A stretch of 64,000 nt of DNA from contig AP025573.1 in the NCBI GenBank assembly GCA_022845895.1, forward strand, positions 2,514,501-2,578,500. Direction: 5' to 3'. The DNA comes from Lachnospiraceae bacterium (GTDB taxonomy: Bacteria > Bacillota > Clostridia > Lachnospirales > Lachnospiraceae). This document shows, one piece after another, positions 25,234 through 33,958 of this stretch (the stretch's first letter is position 1; each line of letters begins with the position of its first letter). The notes under the pieces were generated by a model, which had not been told where the DNA came from, did no database searches, and worked only from the letters and a program-made list of their open reading frames with translations. Both the position numbers and the translations under genes were made by a program.

Positions 25234-26562
25234 CTATATCTTACGTTTCATTATGAAGAAATACATGCACACCAATAATGCTCCCGCCAGAAGCCACGCC
25301 GCTGGGCTGGCAAGACAGATGCCTGCATAGCTTCCATAATGTGACGCCGTAAGCGCAGCAGCGCTTCTGCCGATAAGCTCAGCCACACCTGCCAGCATCG
25401 GGAGCATGCCAAAGCCCATACCCTGGATGCCGTTCCTGAATACGTTCACGAACACGAGCGGAATAAACGAAAGCCCCACGCATTTCAGATAGATATCCAC
25501 ATATGCTGTTATCTCCTTTACGTTCTCCGACACAAACAGGACGGTCATATACTTGCCTGCAAATATGATTACGGCGCCGGTTATCACAGCATAGACGATG
25601 CCAATCCATGTCGCCGAACAAAAGCCGGCCTTCACACGGTCCAGCTTCCTTGCGCCGGTGTTCTGGGCACAGTATGTTGCCATCGTCGTTCCGATTGCCA
25701 CGTACGCCTGGGTGACGATCTGTTCAATCTTGTTGGCTGCCGCGAATCCGGCCACGGCTACCGACCCCAGAATATTGAGGGCAGACTGCACGACGATTGT
25801 CCCGACTGCGGTAATCGAAAACTGCAGCGCCATCGGTATCCCTATTTTCAGCTGCCATTTGGCGAGACTTTTATCCATCTTCCAGTCTTCCCGGCACGGG
25901 TGAAGTTCCGGCATCTTCCGTATGATATAGATGAGGCAGAGGACACCCGACACTCCCTGGGAGATTACCGTAGCGTACGCCGCTCCCGCGGCCCCCATCC
26001 GAAATACGATGATAAATAGCAGGTCCAGGAAAATATTCAAAACCGCAGCCAGGATGAGAAAATAAAGCGGCCTTTTGCTGTCCCCTACGGCTCTTAATAT
26101 GCCTGCAAGCAGGTTATAAAGCACCTGTGCCGCGATACCTCCGCAGATGACCATGATATATCCGTACGCTTCCCGGTACATGTCAGAAGGCGTGTTCATC
26201 CAGTTCAGGACATGTTTCATCATCGCCATGCTCAAAATGGTAATCAGGACGGAGACCACCGCCGAGAGGACCGACGCGGATGCCACGGACTTGCGGACCG
26301 CCACCATGTTCCCGGCTCCGTAGTGCTGGGCCGTAATTACGGTAAATCCTGCAGTGAGGCCGAGTAGAAATCCCAGTATGAGGAACATGAGCGTACCACA
26401 GGCTCCCACGGCAGCCAGTGCCTCATTGCCCACAAATTTTCCTACTATGACAGTATCCACCATACTGTAAAGCTGCTGAAAGATGTTTCCGATGAATATA
26501 GGTATTGTAAAGTTCAGTATAATCTTAGCAGGACTCCCCACTGTCATGTCTCTTTCCATCAT
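25234..26562 (-). CDS. MATE-family efflux transporter
   Basis: 442 residues from the ATG at 26562, which follows AGGAAGG; an upstream in-frame codon adds ten residues without a ribosome site. Twelve membrane helices in two MatE halves; the first opens with TVGSPAKIILNFTIPIFIGN and DTVIVGKFVG, and the second half has the matching AANKIEQIVTQAYVAIG. It is a cation-coupled exporter of drugs or metabolites. It is not clearly part of the neighbouring sugar locus because it lacks that locus's operator motif on its side. Confidence 0.92.
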   Translation of the reverse strand: MMERDMTVGSPAKIILNFTIPIFIGNIFQQLYSMVDTVIVGKFVGNEALAAVGACGTLMFLILGFLLGLTAGFTVITAQHYGAGNMVAVRKSVASASVLSAVVSVLITILSMAMMKHVLNWMNTPSDMYREAYGYIMVICGGIAAQVLYNLLAGILRAVGDSKRPLYFLILAAVLNIFLDLLFIIVFRMGAAGAAYATVISQGVSGVLCLIYIIRKMPELHPCREDWKMDKSLAKWQLKIGIPMALQFSITAVGTIVVQSALNILGSVAVAGFAAANKIEQIVTQAYVAIGTTMATYCAQNTGARKLDRVKAGFCSATWIGIVYAVITGAVIIFAGKYMTVLFVSENVKEITAYVDIYLKCVGLSFIPLVFVNVFRNGIQGMGFGMLPMLAGVAELIGRSAAALTASHYGSYAGICLASPAAWLLAGALLVCMYFFIMKRKI

Positions 26563-26700
26563 TCTCTGCCTTCCTCTTTGCGCAAACTTCAAACATTATA
26601 TAAAATATGACTCTTGTTTTCAATATCCTATCTGACGAAAATAATTGTTCTGTGATGCGGTATATCGTCATTTCATCCTCACACGCAGTTCCGTTTCCCA

Positions 26701-26733
26701 TTGACATCTTTATCTCATTATGTTATAACATAA
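26701..26733 (+). promoter_or_regulatory. Promoter and GntR-type operator of the dehydrogenase-hydrolase-aldolase operon
   Basis: TTGACA at 26701-26706, 17 bases, then TATAAC at 26724-26729. The -10 box lies inside a perfect 16-bp palindrome, TTATGTTATAACATAA (26718-26733). Close relatives of its core ATGTTATAACAT sit at three other promoters of the locus, so repression by one or both local GntR proteins is likely. Confidence 0.65.
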
Positions 26734-26773
26734 TTATATTATTACTTTATTTTTTTAGAAAGGATGAGAATAT

Positions 26774-27706
26774 ATGAACAATTATGTAAAATCCGACACC
26801 CCTACTTTCTACTTTATAGGAGTCACCACATCAGCATCTTCGATCATGAAGGTTTTTCCTAAATGGGCGGAAGAACTGGGTCTTGACGCCTGCATCAAGG
26901 GATTTGATTTTGCCCCCCACTCCCCCGCCGGAGATTACAGAGAAGCTGTCGACTTTATCAAGAATGACCCCAACTCGCTCGGCGCACTCGTAACGACCCA
27001 TAAGATCGACCTCTACAACGCATGCAGAGACCAGTTCGACTACCTGGACCCTTATGCACAGAAGCTTGGGGAAATCTCTTCCATCAGCAAGAAGGACGGG
27101 AAACTGTGCGGTCACGCAAAGGACCCGATATCAAGCGGGCTCGCACTGGAGCACTTTGTCCCTGAAAACTACTGGTCAGACTATGACGGCGACGTGCTTC
27201 TATTGGGGGCAGGCGGCTCCTCCCTTGCCATGTCTCTCTATTTCAGCCAGGACTGCTTCGGCAGCAACGTGCCGAAGCATATCATACTTGCCAACAGAAG
27301 CATCCCCCGCCTTGAGGCTGCCAGGGTCATACTGGATGACTTGAATCCAATGATTCATTTTGACTTTGTACATAACCCGACCCCTGCCGATAACGACCGT
27401 ACGCTTGCTTCGCTGAAGCCCCACTCCCTCATCGTCAATGCAACCGGCCTTGGCAAGGACGGGCCGGGTTCCCCGCTCACCGACGCGTGCTGCTTTCCAG
27501 AAGACAGCCTCGTATGGGAGATCAATTACCGCGGCGAGCTCCTGTTCAAAGAACAGGCAGAAAAGCAGGCCGCCCGCAGACGGCTGCATGTGGAAGATGG
27601 CTGGATATATTTCATACACGGATGGACGCAGGTCATATCTGAAGTCTTCCATCTTCCCATCGACAAGGCACTCATCGACAGGTTAAGCGATATCGCGCGT
27701 TCTTAG
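26774..27706 (+). CDS. Shikimate-dehydrogenase-like oxidoreductase of unknown substrate
   Basis: 310 residues. Fold landmarks of AroE/YdiB proteins: VTTHK with the catalytic Lys 77, Asp 117 in GHAKDPISSG, Rossmann loop LLLGAGGSS (143-150) and the C-terminal GWTQVISEVFHLP. The N-terminal region that holds the SxS shikimate-carboxylate site in AroE reads VTTSASSIM here, so the substrate probably differs. It is the first gene of an operon with a phosphotriesterase-like hydrolase, an Eda-type aldolase and a 2-hydroxyacid dehydrogenase, which suggests oxidation of a sugar or polyol derivative rather than aromatic biosynthesis. Confidence 0.75.
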   Translation: MNNYVKSDTPTFYFIGVTTSASSIMKVFPKWAEELGLDACIKGFDFAPHSPAGDYREAVDFIKNDPNSLGALVTTHKIDLYNACRDQFDYLDPYAQKLGEISSISKKDGKLCGHAKDPISSGLALEHFVPENYWSDYDGDVLLLGAGGSSLAMSLYFSQDCFGSNVPKHIILANRSIPRLEAARVILDDLNPMIHFDFVHNPTPADNDRTLASLKPHSLIVNATGLGKDGPGSPLTDACCFPEDSLVWEINYRGELLFKEQAEKQAARRRLHVEDGWIYFIHGWTQVISEVFHLPIDKALIDRLSDIARS

Positions 27707-27729
27707 CCGCCGCGGACAGGGAGTTGACT

Positions 27730-28695
27730 ATGCCATATATACAGACCGTCACCGGGCAGGTACCGCCAGATACGCTGGTCTTCTGCCACTGTCATGAGCA
27801 TCTGATGATAAGGAAGGGACAATCCTTTCTTGTGAACGAAGCGCTCTGCATCGACAGCTATGATAAGACACGGGCGGAACTTGAACAGTTCCGGAAGGCC
27901 GGCGGCTCTACTGTCGTGGACGCACAGCCTGTAGGATGCGGCCGGGATGCAGAAGCACTCTGCCTGCTTGGGCATGAGACAGGTATCCAGATCATCGCTT
28001 CAACAGGATTCCACAAGATGGTCTTCTATCCGCAGGATCACTGGATCTTTGATATGGGCAAAGAGGCGCTGGCAGCCCTTTTTATCCAGGAACTCACCGA
28101 AGGGATGTACGCCGACGGCGATTACAGGCTGCCGGTACGCTCCGTGGACGCCAGAGCCGGTATCCTCAAGTGTGCGTATGATACTTGCGGGCTGACCGCT
28201 CAGTATAAGAAGCTGTTCGATGCCGCCATCTGCGCCTCCGTCCATACGGGAGCACCGCTTATGGTACATATCGAACAGGGGGCGCCGGCGCTTGCGCTCA
28301 TCTCATATCTGGACAAGAAAAAGATGCCTCTTGACCGGGTCATCTTCTGTCATATGGACCGGGCCGTACAAGACCTGTCCGTCCACAAAGAGGTATGCCG
28401 GCAAGGCATATATCTCGAATATGATACGATAGGCCGTTTCAAATATCACAGTGACAGAAGGGAGGCTGAGATCTTCGCGGCGATGCTCGACGCAGGCTAT
28501 GAGAATCAGCTCCTCTTTTCCCTCGACACGACGAGAGAACGACTCAAGTGCTATACACCGGGAGGGATTGGCCTCACTTACATCCTTGAAACTTTCCTCC
28601 CTCTTCTTACAGACGCAGGAATAACAGAGGAACAGATAAGAAAGATATCCTGTGCAAACTGTAGACGAATCCTTACAATAAACCAAGTCATCTGA
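27730..28695 (+). CDS. Phosphotriesterase-like amidohydrolase, possible phospho-lactonase
   Basis: 321 residues from the ATG at 27730 (GGGAG six bases upstream). All metal ligands of the binuclear phosphotriesterase family are visible: HEH (22-24), the carboxylated Lys 147 in AGILKCAYD, His 180, His 208 and Asp 266 in FSLDTTRERL. Characterised bacterial relatives include lactonases acting on phosphorylated sugar lactones. Between an oxidoreductase and an aldolase gene, a lactone-opening step is a sensible inference but is untested. It begins 23 bases after the preceding gene. Confidence 0.8.
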   Translation: MPYIQTVTGQVPPDTLVFCHCHEHLMIRKGQSFLVNEALCIDSYDKTRAELEQFRKAGGSTVVDAQPVGCGRDAEALCLLGHETGIQIIASTGFHKMVFYPQDHWIFDMGKEALAALFIQELTEGMYADGDYRLPVRSVDARAGILKCAYDTCGLTAQYKKLFDAAICASVHTGAPLMVHIEQGAPALALISYLDKKKMPLDRVIFCHMDRAVQDLSVHKEVCRQGIYLEYDTIGRFKYHSDRREAEIFAAMLDAGYENQLLFSLDTTRERLKCYTPGGIGLTYILETFLPLLTDAGITEEQIRKISCANCRRILTINQVI

Positions 28696-28719
28696 CATAC
28701 AAAAAAGGAGCTTTTTATT

Positions 28720-29352
28720 ATGAATATACCAGAACGAATCAGACAACACAGGCTCGTGCCTGTCATCAAATTAGACGATTCTTCCAAAGCAGCCCCTCTG
28801 GCAGAAGCGCTCTGCGAGGGCGGGCTTCCTATAGCAGAAGTCACCTTCCGGACGGAGGCTGCCAGAGCATCCATCGAGGCCATGGCTAAGCAGTATCCGC
28901 ATATGCTCGTAGGAGCAGGCAGCCTGACGAACAGCGAACAGGCCAGGCAGGCAGTTGACGCCGGCGCCCGCTTCTTAGTATCAGCCGGCTTTTCCCGGCA
29001 GGTGACGGAATATGCGCTGGACAACGGAATTCCTGTATTCCCCGGAATCTGTACCCCTACAGAGCTTATGCTGCTCGTAGAATATGGGCTTGCCATAGCC
29101 AAATTCTTTCCCGCAGAACAATACGGCGGGCTCAATACCATCAAAGCATTATCCGCACCGTTCCCGGGCATGAGCTTCATGCCTACCGGCGGAATCAGCC
29201 CGAAGAACGTTACTGACTATCTCGCCTTTTCCAAGATAATCGCCTGCGGCGGGAGCTGGATGGTAAAGGACTCGCTGATCCAAAGCGATGCATTCGGCAA
29301 AATAAAGGCTCTGACAGAGGAAGCAGTAGCCCTCGTACAGAAGGAGGCGTAA
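28720..29352 (+). CDS. eda: KDPG/KHG aldolase family protein (Eda-like)
   Basis: 210 residues. Class I aldolase with Schiff-base Lys 128 in AIAKFFPAE, catalytic Glu 40 in AEVTFRT, the phosphate-binding region MPTGGISPKN and the pyruvate region PGICTPTELM, all intact. It cleaves 2-keto-3-deoxy-phospho-sugar acids or 2-keto-4-hydroxyglutarate to pyruvate and an aldehyde. No sugar-acid dehydratase (Edd-like) is in the window, so the natural substrate of this copy is open. It has a strong AAGGAG site, and its stop codon overlaps the ribosome site of the next gene. Confidence 0.9.
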   Translation: MNIPERIRQHRLVPVIKLDDSSKAAPLAEALCEGGLPIAEVTFRTEAARASIEAMAKQYPHMLVGAGSLTNSEQARQAVDAGARFLVSAGFSRQVTEYALDNGIPVFPGICTPTELMLLVEYGLAIAKFFPAEQYGGLNTIKALSAPFPGMSFMPTGGISPKNVTDYLAFSKIIACGGSWMVKDSLIQSDAFGKIKALTEEAVALVQKEA

Positions 29353-29356
29353 GGAT

Positions 29357-30304
29357 ATGAAGATATTAGTCACTCCCACCTCTCTAAAACCCGATAAGAA
29401 CTCCTCTGCCCTAGAACGGCTCGGCAGCTTCTGCGGCGACCTCGTCTTCAATCCGACTGAAAAGCCTCTCTCCAGCGAGGAACTGCTGCCTCTTCTGAGA
29501 GACTGTGACGGATATCTGGCCGGCCTTGACCAGGTGACAGGGCCGGTCCTGAAAAGCTGTCCACAACTTAGGGCAATCTCCAGATACGGAGCAGGCTACG
29601 ACCGCGTAGACCTTCAGGCGGCACGGGAACTTGGCATCAAAGTGTCCAACACGCCAGGTGCCAATGCGCAGGCGGTAGCAGAACTGTCCTTTGCTCTCCT
29701 GCTGGCGCTGGCAAGGAAGATTCCCTGTCTGCATAACGAGACTGCCAGCGGAAACTGGGTACGATCTACCGGCACACAGCTGTATCATAAGACGCTCGGT
29801 ATCGTAGGCCTGGGTGCCATCGGACGGAAAGTCGCCTTCTGTTCCTCCGGCTTTTCCATGAAGGTGCTTGCCTATGACCCATACATATCGAAGCGCTACT
29901 GCACGGAACACGGGATTATCCCGACAGATCTGGATACGCTGCTATCCAAAGCCGATTTTATTACTCTGCATCTGCCGCTGAACGACGGCACGTATCATCT
30001 GATCAATGACAAGTCCATAGCTCTCATGAAGCCAGGTACCATATTGGTGAATGCATCCCGTGGGGGAATCATTGATGAAGAAGCGGCCTGTCAGGCACTT
30101 ACAGACGGAAGGCTTGGGGGGCTGGGACTGGACGCCTTTGAGCACGAACCGCCCGGACAGAATCCCCTGTTCACCCTGCAAAACGTCATAGCCACGCCGC
30201 ACACAGGCGCTCATACGCACGAAGCGGCAGAAGCGATGGCCGACATGGCAGTAGACAACCTCATCATGATGCTCAACGGTGAGAACTGCCCCTTCCTCCT
30301 TTAA
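29357..30304 (+). CDS. D-isomer-specific 2-hydroxyacid dehydrogenase (SerA-like)
   Basis: 315 residues. NAD-binding GLGAIG (151-156) and the catalytic triad Arg 235 (NASRGG), Glu 264 (FEHEP) and His 282 (TPHTGAHTHE). The C-terminal ACT/regulatory domains of true phosphoglycerate dehydrogenase are absent. It reduces 2-keto acids or oxidises D-2-hydroxyacids. As last gene after the aldolase, it could act on a 2-keto-acid product or oxidise a hydroxyacid substrate. It follows eda by four bases. Confidence 0.85.
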   Translation: MKILVTPTSLKPDKNSSALERLGSFCGDLVFNPTEKPLSSEELLPLLRDCDGYLAGLDQVTGPVLKSCPQLRAISRYGAGYDRVDLQAARELGIKVSNTPGANAQAVAELSFALLLALARKIPCLHNETASGNWVRSTGTQLYHKTLGIVGLGAIGRKVAFCSSGFSMKVLAYDPYISKRYCTEHGIIPTDLDTLLSKADFITLHLPLNDGTYHLINDKSIALMKPGTILVNASRGGIIDEEAACQALTDGRLGGLGLDAFEHEPPGQNPLFTLQNVIATPHTGAHTHEAAEAMADMAVDNLIMMLNGENCPFLL

Positions 30305-30316
30305 GGGCGTAATATA

Positions 30317-30342
30317 ACCCGTCCGTAATTCTCCGGGCGGGT
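30317..30342. terminator. Terminator between convergent operons
   Basis: ACCCGTCC/GGGCGGGT stem (one G-T pair) with a 10-base loop. It lies between the stop codons at 30304 and 30356 and is followed by CATTTGTG on the plus strand. Confidence 0.6.
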
Positions 30343-30355
30343 CATTTGTGATAAG

Positions 30356-30958
30356 CTACCACTTTGGATTATCTACTATCGCAGGCCTCCCCTCCTTTTC
30401 GACCAGCAGCTTCCGGTATCCCTTCGACTCTATCGTTCCGTAATCGTGGCCTGCGTCGGCGCGGAATACGAAGAAGGTGAGAAGTGGCTCTTTTGCGTCT
30501 ACATTGACGCTTCTGTGCGCATAACGTTTCGGCACATAAAGCGCTTTTCCGGGTGTGAGCTCGTGTGCAAGCCAATCCCCTTCCGGGCTCTCCATAAGCA
30601 TATATCCATGACCGCCAAGACAATAATATACCTCCGCCGTGTCAAGTATCGTATGGAAATGCCCCTTGGTCATATAATATTCATCTCCCACCTTGCCCGG
30701 ATATGTAATGCTGCACCCAAAGGCCAGGTCACCTGGGTGTTCCGGCACTCCCATCTCATGAAATTCATATACGAGCGCATCTCCCTCCTCCCGAAGCTTC
30801 TTCTCGTAGGCCGTATCATCGGAGAACATCCCTTTCATCTGGCTCAGATAACGTCTGGACGTCTCCTTCCTCTTAGACATTCCTGTTTTCATATCCAAAT
30901 CAATCGTATAACCTCTGATGTAATCAAAGGTCTGCTTATCTACATTAAAATCAGCCAT
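30356..30958 (-). CDS. Cupin-type glucose-6-phosphate isomerase family protein
   Basis: 200 residues from the ATG at 30958 (AAAAGGAG site). Contains the archaeal-type phosphoglucose isomerase signature: YPGKVGDEYYMTKGHFH and then AEVYYCLGGHGYMLME, giving the His-His-Glu-His metal site of this cupin family. It interconverts an aldose 6-phosphate and a ketose 6-phosphate. It is the last gene of a seven-gene operon that begins with the sugar-binding lipoprotein. The substrate may be a non-glucose phosphosugar made by the adjacent FGGY kinase. Confidence 0.85.
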   Translation of the reverse strand: MADFNVDKQTFDYIRGYTIDLDMKTGMSKRKETSRRYLSQMKGMFSDDTAYEKKLREEGDALVYEFHEMGVPEHPGDLAFGCSITYPGKVGDEYYMTKGHFHTILDTAEVYYCLGGHGYMLMESPEGDWLAHELTPGKALYVPKRYAHRSVNVDAKEPLLTFFVFRADAGHDYGTIESKGYRKLLVEKEGRPAIVDNPKW

Positions 30959-30993
30959 CCTTTTTCTCCTTTTGCTTCTCATTATTATCTTTC

Positions 30994-32523
30994 TTAAAGC
31001 ATCTTCTCCTGCACTCTTGCCATATGCCGGAACGGTGTCTGGAGCGTATCATGCAGTTCGGAAAATACGTCTTTCATCTCCCTGTATACGTGGAAATTAT
31101 CTCTGTTCGGTTCATATACCTTTTTGACTTTCACGACCGCGTCGGCCCCTTCTACCAGGTCGCCTATGATACCGACCGCATATGCGGCCATAAGGGACAC
31201 GCCGAGTACGCCGCCTTCATCTGCCTGAAGGGTGTAGATCGGCTTCTCATATATGTCTGCTTTTATCTGGTTCCACAAATCGCCCTTTGCACCACCCCCA
31301 CTGTGATACACCGCGTCAATGGAATTGCCGCTGCCTTCAAATACGTCCAGCGTACGTTTGAATTCCAGTGCCACGCCTTCCAGCAGCGCCCGGATAAAAT
31401 GTCCGATTTCCTTGTCCATGGACATTCCGATATAGCATCCTCTGGAATCCGCACTTCCCATTGTGCGCTCTCCCATGAGGTAAGGAAGAAAATATAAACC
31501 TGAAGAGCCTGCCGGTATCTTTTCTGCCAGAGCACACAGATACGCGTAGTCATCGATTCCCCTGCCGCGCGCCTCATCCCGTTCTTTCTTACACAGATTG
31601 TCGCGCAGGAAGCGGAAGGATACACCGGCTGCGTCGATATTGCCAAACGGCACCCATCCGTCCAGTACATGCCTAAGATTCATAATCCTGCGGTCCATGA
31701 CAGGAAGCTTTGTATAGCCGCATATGATCCCGCCTGTTCCGGTAATGTCCACAACCGTGCCTTTCTTATGCATACCGGATACGTAGAGCATGCTGAGCAT
31801 GTCCCCTCCTCCGGTAATGACAGCCGTCTTCGTGCTCAGGCCGGTCTCAGACGCCGCCTGCTCCGATACGGTGCCGACGATGTCGTAAGCCTTCTGGATG
31901 TGGGGAAGCTTCTCCTTGTCGATGTCAAGGACACCGAGCAGCCTGTCGGACCATTCTCCGGTATTCTGATCCATGGCAAACACACCTGCCGCTTCCGAGT
32001 AATCCGTACACGCCACTCCTGTCATCTTAAAATTAATAAAATCTTTTGGCGTCAGGAACTTATCTGCCTTGTCATATACGTCCGGTTCATTTTCTTTCAG
32101 CCATTTGATTTTAATCCCGTGCCACGATGATGTCGGCATATTGGCGGAGATATGATACAGCTCGTCTGTCATCTCTTCCGCTATCTTATCTGCCAGATAT
32201 CCGCCTCTTTTGTCGCTGTACAGCTGAATATCATCCTGGATGACACTGCCGTCCAGCCGGACCGGCACGGCTCCGTGCATATGTGCGCAGCAGCCGAAGG
32301 CAGACACCTGGTCTCCTGATATGCCTGTTTTCATGAGCAGCTCCTGGATGCTTTCCGTCAGGAGGCTCCACCAGGAAGACGCCCGCTGCGTCATCCACAT
32401 CGGTCTCGGCGTATCTACATACTGTTCCTTTGACACTGAACCGGCAAGTTTCAGCTCCTCGTCATACAGATGGACTTTGATTGACTGGGTACCAATATCG
32501 GCTCCGATAATATATCTTTTCAT
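30994..32523 (-). CDS. FGGY-family carbohydrate kinase
   Basis: 509 residues from the ATG at 32523, which follows TGGAGG. The N-terminal phosphate loop is GADIGTQSIKVHLYD. The FGGY ATPase core shows DITGTGGIICGY and the C-terminal GVALEFKRTLDVFEG and SGGGAKGDLWNQIKADI. Closest in appearance to xylulokinase-type enzymes, which phosphorylate ketoses, polyols or sugar acids. In this operon it should phosphorylate the imported compound before isomerisation and aldol cleavage. The exact substrate cannot be read from the sequence. Confidence 0.88.
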   Translation of the reverse strand: MKRYIIGADIGTQSIKVHLYDEELKLAGSVSKEQYVDTPRPMWMTQRASSWWSLLTESIQELLMKTGISGDQVSAFGCCAHMHGAVPVRLDGSVIQDDIQLYSDKRGGYLADKIAEEMTDELYHISANMPTSSWHGIKIKWLKENEPDVYDKADKFLTPKDFINFKMTGVACTDYSEAAGVFAMDQNTGEWSDRLLGVLDIDKEKLPHIQKAYDIVGTVSEQAASETGLSTKTAVITGGGDMLSMLYVSGMHKKGTVVDITGTGGIICGYTKLPVMDRRIMNLRHVLDGWVPFGNIDAAGVSFRFLRDNLCKKERDEARGRGIDDYAYLCALAEKIPAGSSGLYFLPYLMGERTMGSADSRGCYIGMSMDKEIGHFIRALLEGVALEFKRTLDVFEGSGNSIDAVYHSGGGAKGDLWNQIKADIYEKPIYTLQADEGGVLGVSLMAAYAVGIIGDLVEGADAVVKVKKVYEPNRDNFHVYREMKDVFSELHDTLQTPFRHMARVQEKML

Positions 32524-32541
32524 ACAATACACCTCCACACA

Positions 32542-33183
32542 TTATACTTTTACGATCTCACACGTTTCATTCAGAATTATCATATCAGCCCCGGCATTTT
32601 CTGCTTCTTCTACCTCATCCAGCGTATGAAACTGCCCGAAGGCAGCCACCTTCAGTCCGTCATGTGCATAGCTCTTCAGCCTGGACACCTCAGCAGCCGT
32701 GGCCCTCTTGACGTCATAGGGCAGGAAAGCCGTGGACGTCACGATTCCCCTTACCTTCTCTTCGCAGGCAATGCGGCACATCTTCTCCAGATCTTCTTCC
32801 GTCATCTCTGCGGCCTCGGTGATAAAACACACCGGCTTCCTGACGGACCCTGCACAGAGACGCATCTCTTCTCTTAAGTTATCTCCATGCCCGCTCATAA
32901 AATATCCGGCCGCCGCGGTGACAAAGTACATATCTGCTATGCCGCTGCTATTTTCACAGTCAAGAATCTCCTGAGCCTTCAGATCCGGAGAAGCTGTTCC
33001 GGCAGGATATGATATGCTCACGTACGTCTTTACCCCTCTTCCTCTGAACTTCTCTCCTGTCTTCATGCTGGAGGGGCTGATGAGAACGGCATCTGCCCGA
33101 TTGGCAATTGCCTTGTAATACAAGTTCTCACAGTTTTCATCTGATACATAGTAATTCGGTATATTTGTCAAAATGGTTTTCAT
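32542..33183 (-). CDS. DeoC-like protein A, lacks the Schiff-base lysine position
   Basis: 213 residues. By hand alignment to deoxyribose-phosphate aldolase (DERA), FITEAAEMTEEDLEKMCRIA matches the strand before the active site. The KTSTGF motif carrying the Schiff-base Lys appears as VTSTAF (Val 148). The second lysine is kept as Lys 178 in GLKVAAFGQFHT. It follows a second DeoC-like gene by two bases, and that partner has the opposite pattern. Alone it should not be a normal class I aldolase; a joint active site or complex with its neighbour, or a regulatory role, are possibilities. Confidence 0.7.
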   Translation of the reverse strand: MKTILTNIPNYYVSDENCENLYYKAIANRADAVLISPSSMKTGEKFRGRGVKTYVSISYPAGTASPDLKAQEILDCENSSGIADMYFVTAAAGYFMSGHGDNLREEMRLCAGSVRKPVCFITEAAEMTEEDLEKMCRIACEEKVRGIVTSTAFLPYDVKRATAAEVSRLKSYAHDGLKVAAFGQFHTLDEVEEAENAGADMIILNETCEIVKV

Positions 33184-33185
33184 GC

Positions 33186-33938
33186 TCAGATTCCTCCATA
33201 TTCTTTTAATTTCTTTACGATAAAGTCATCCGTTATCTCCAGCGCAGCCGCAGTATGTATATTGTTGCAGCCCATCTCCCTGTAGCGCAGCACATCGGAG
33301 AGTGTCCGTATGTTTCCGGACGGATGTATGTCAAACCGGTTGGGGAAGTTGCGTCTGATCAGCGCCACCTCTTCAAACGACACCCCCAGCGTTGCGCCTG
33401 GATTCACTTTCACAGACACGGTTCCGGCCGCATCCAGTGCCCGGCATGTCTCTATGATCTGCGTGTCGCTCATAAGCGTAGCCGGTATGACAAGCGCCAC
33501 CCTGTAAAAATCATCTTGGAACTCTTCTACAATCTGCCTTGCTTCGTTCTCCACATCTTTGTATCTCCCTGAAAAGACTGCCTGCCAGTCCAAGCACACG
33601 CACACGTCATCTACGCCTATCGCCCTCAGCCTGTCAAGCGCATGCATCTTGGATGCAGGAAGGAGCCGTCCCATCGGATAGGACACTGCACAGTGGAGCC
33701 TCACCTTGCAGCAGTAGTCCGAAAACAGTTCCCTCACCATAGGCACGAACTGCATCTCCGTGTCAAATGCCAGCGGTGCCATCTTCGTCTCCTTCAGCTT
33801 CCCTACGACTTTCCTAACATCATCTTCTGTCCTCGTGATGCCCTGCAGCCCAAAATGGCACAGGGAGAGAAACTCCTTCGCCTCTTCGAATACTTTCGCG
33901 GCTATCTCCTTATCTTGTACTGTACTAAAATCAAACAT
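33186..33938 (-). CDS. DeoC-like protein B, keeps the Schiff-base lysine, lacks the second
   Basis: 250 residues. Hand alignment to DERA gives VKVNPGATLGVSFEEV for the KTSTGF-containing motif, so the Schiff-base lysine is Lys 177. The second active-site lysine of KASGGIRT is replaced by His 205 in DIHPSGNIRTLSDVL. The residue in place of the catalytic Asp also looks changed (Cys in DDVCVCLD). It is a TIM-barrel aldolase homologue, probably cleaving a phosphorylated deoxy or keto sugar. It is fourth in the operon after the ABC importer genes and adjoins DeoC-like A. Confidence 0.72.
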   Translation of the reverse strand: MFDFSTVQDKEIAAKVFEEAKEFLSLCHFGLQGITRTEDDVRKVVGKLKETKMAPLAFDTEMQFVPMVRELFSDYCCKVRLHCAVSYPMGRLLPASKMHALDRLRAIGVDDVCVCLDWQAVFSGRYKDVENEARQIVEEFQDDFYRVALVIPATLMSDTQIIETCRALDAAGTVSVKVNPGATLGVSFEEVALIRRNFPNRFDIHPSGNIRTLSDVLRYREMGCNNIHTAAALEITDDFIVKKLKEYGGI

Positions 33939-33958
33939 ATCTGTCTTTCCTCCTCTGC

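Noticed and set aside
28720-29352. Classical Entner-Doudoroff role for the Eda-type aldolase
   Set aside because: There is no Edd-like dehydratase or 6-phosphogluconate context in the window; only the family assignment is supported.
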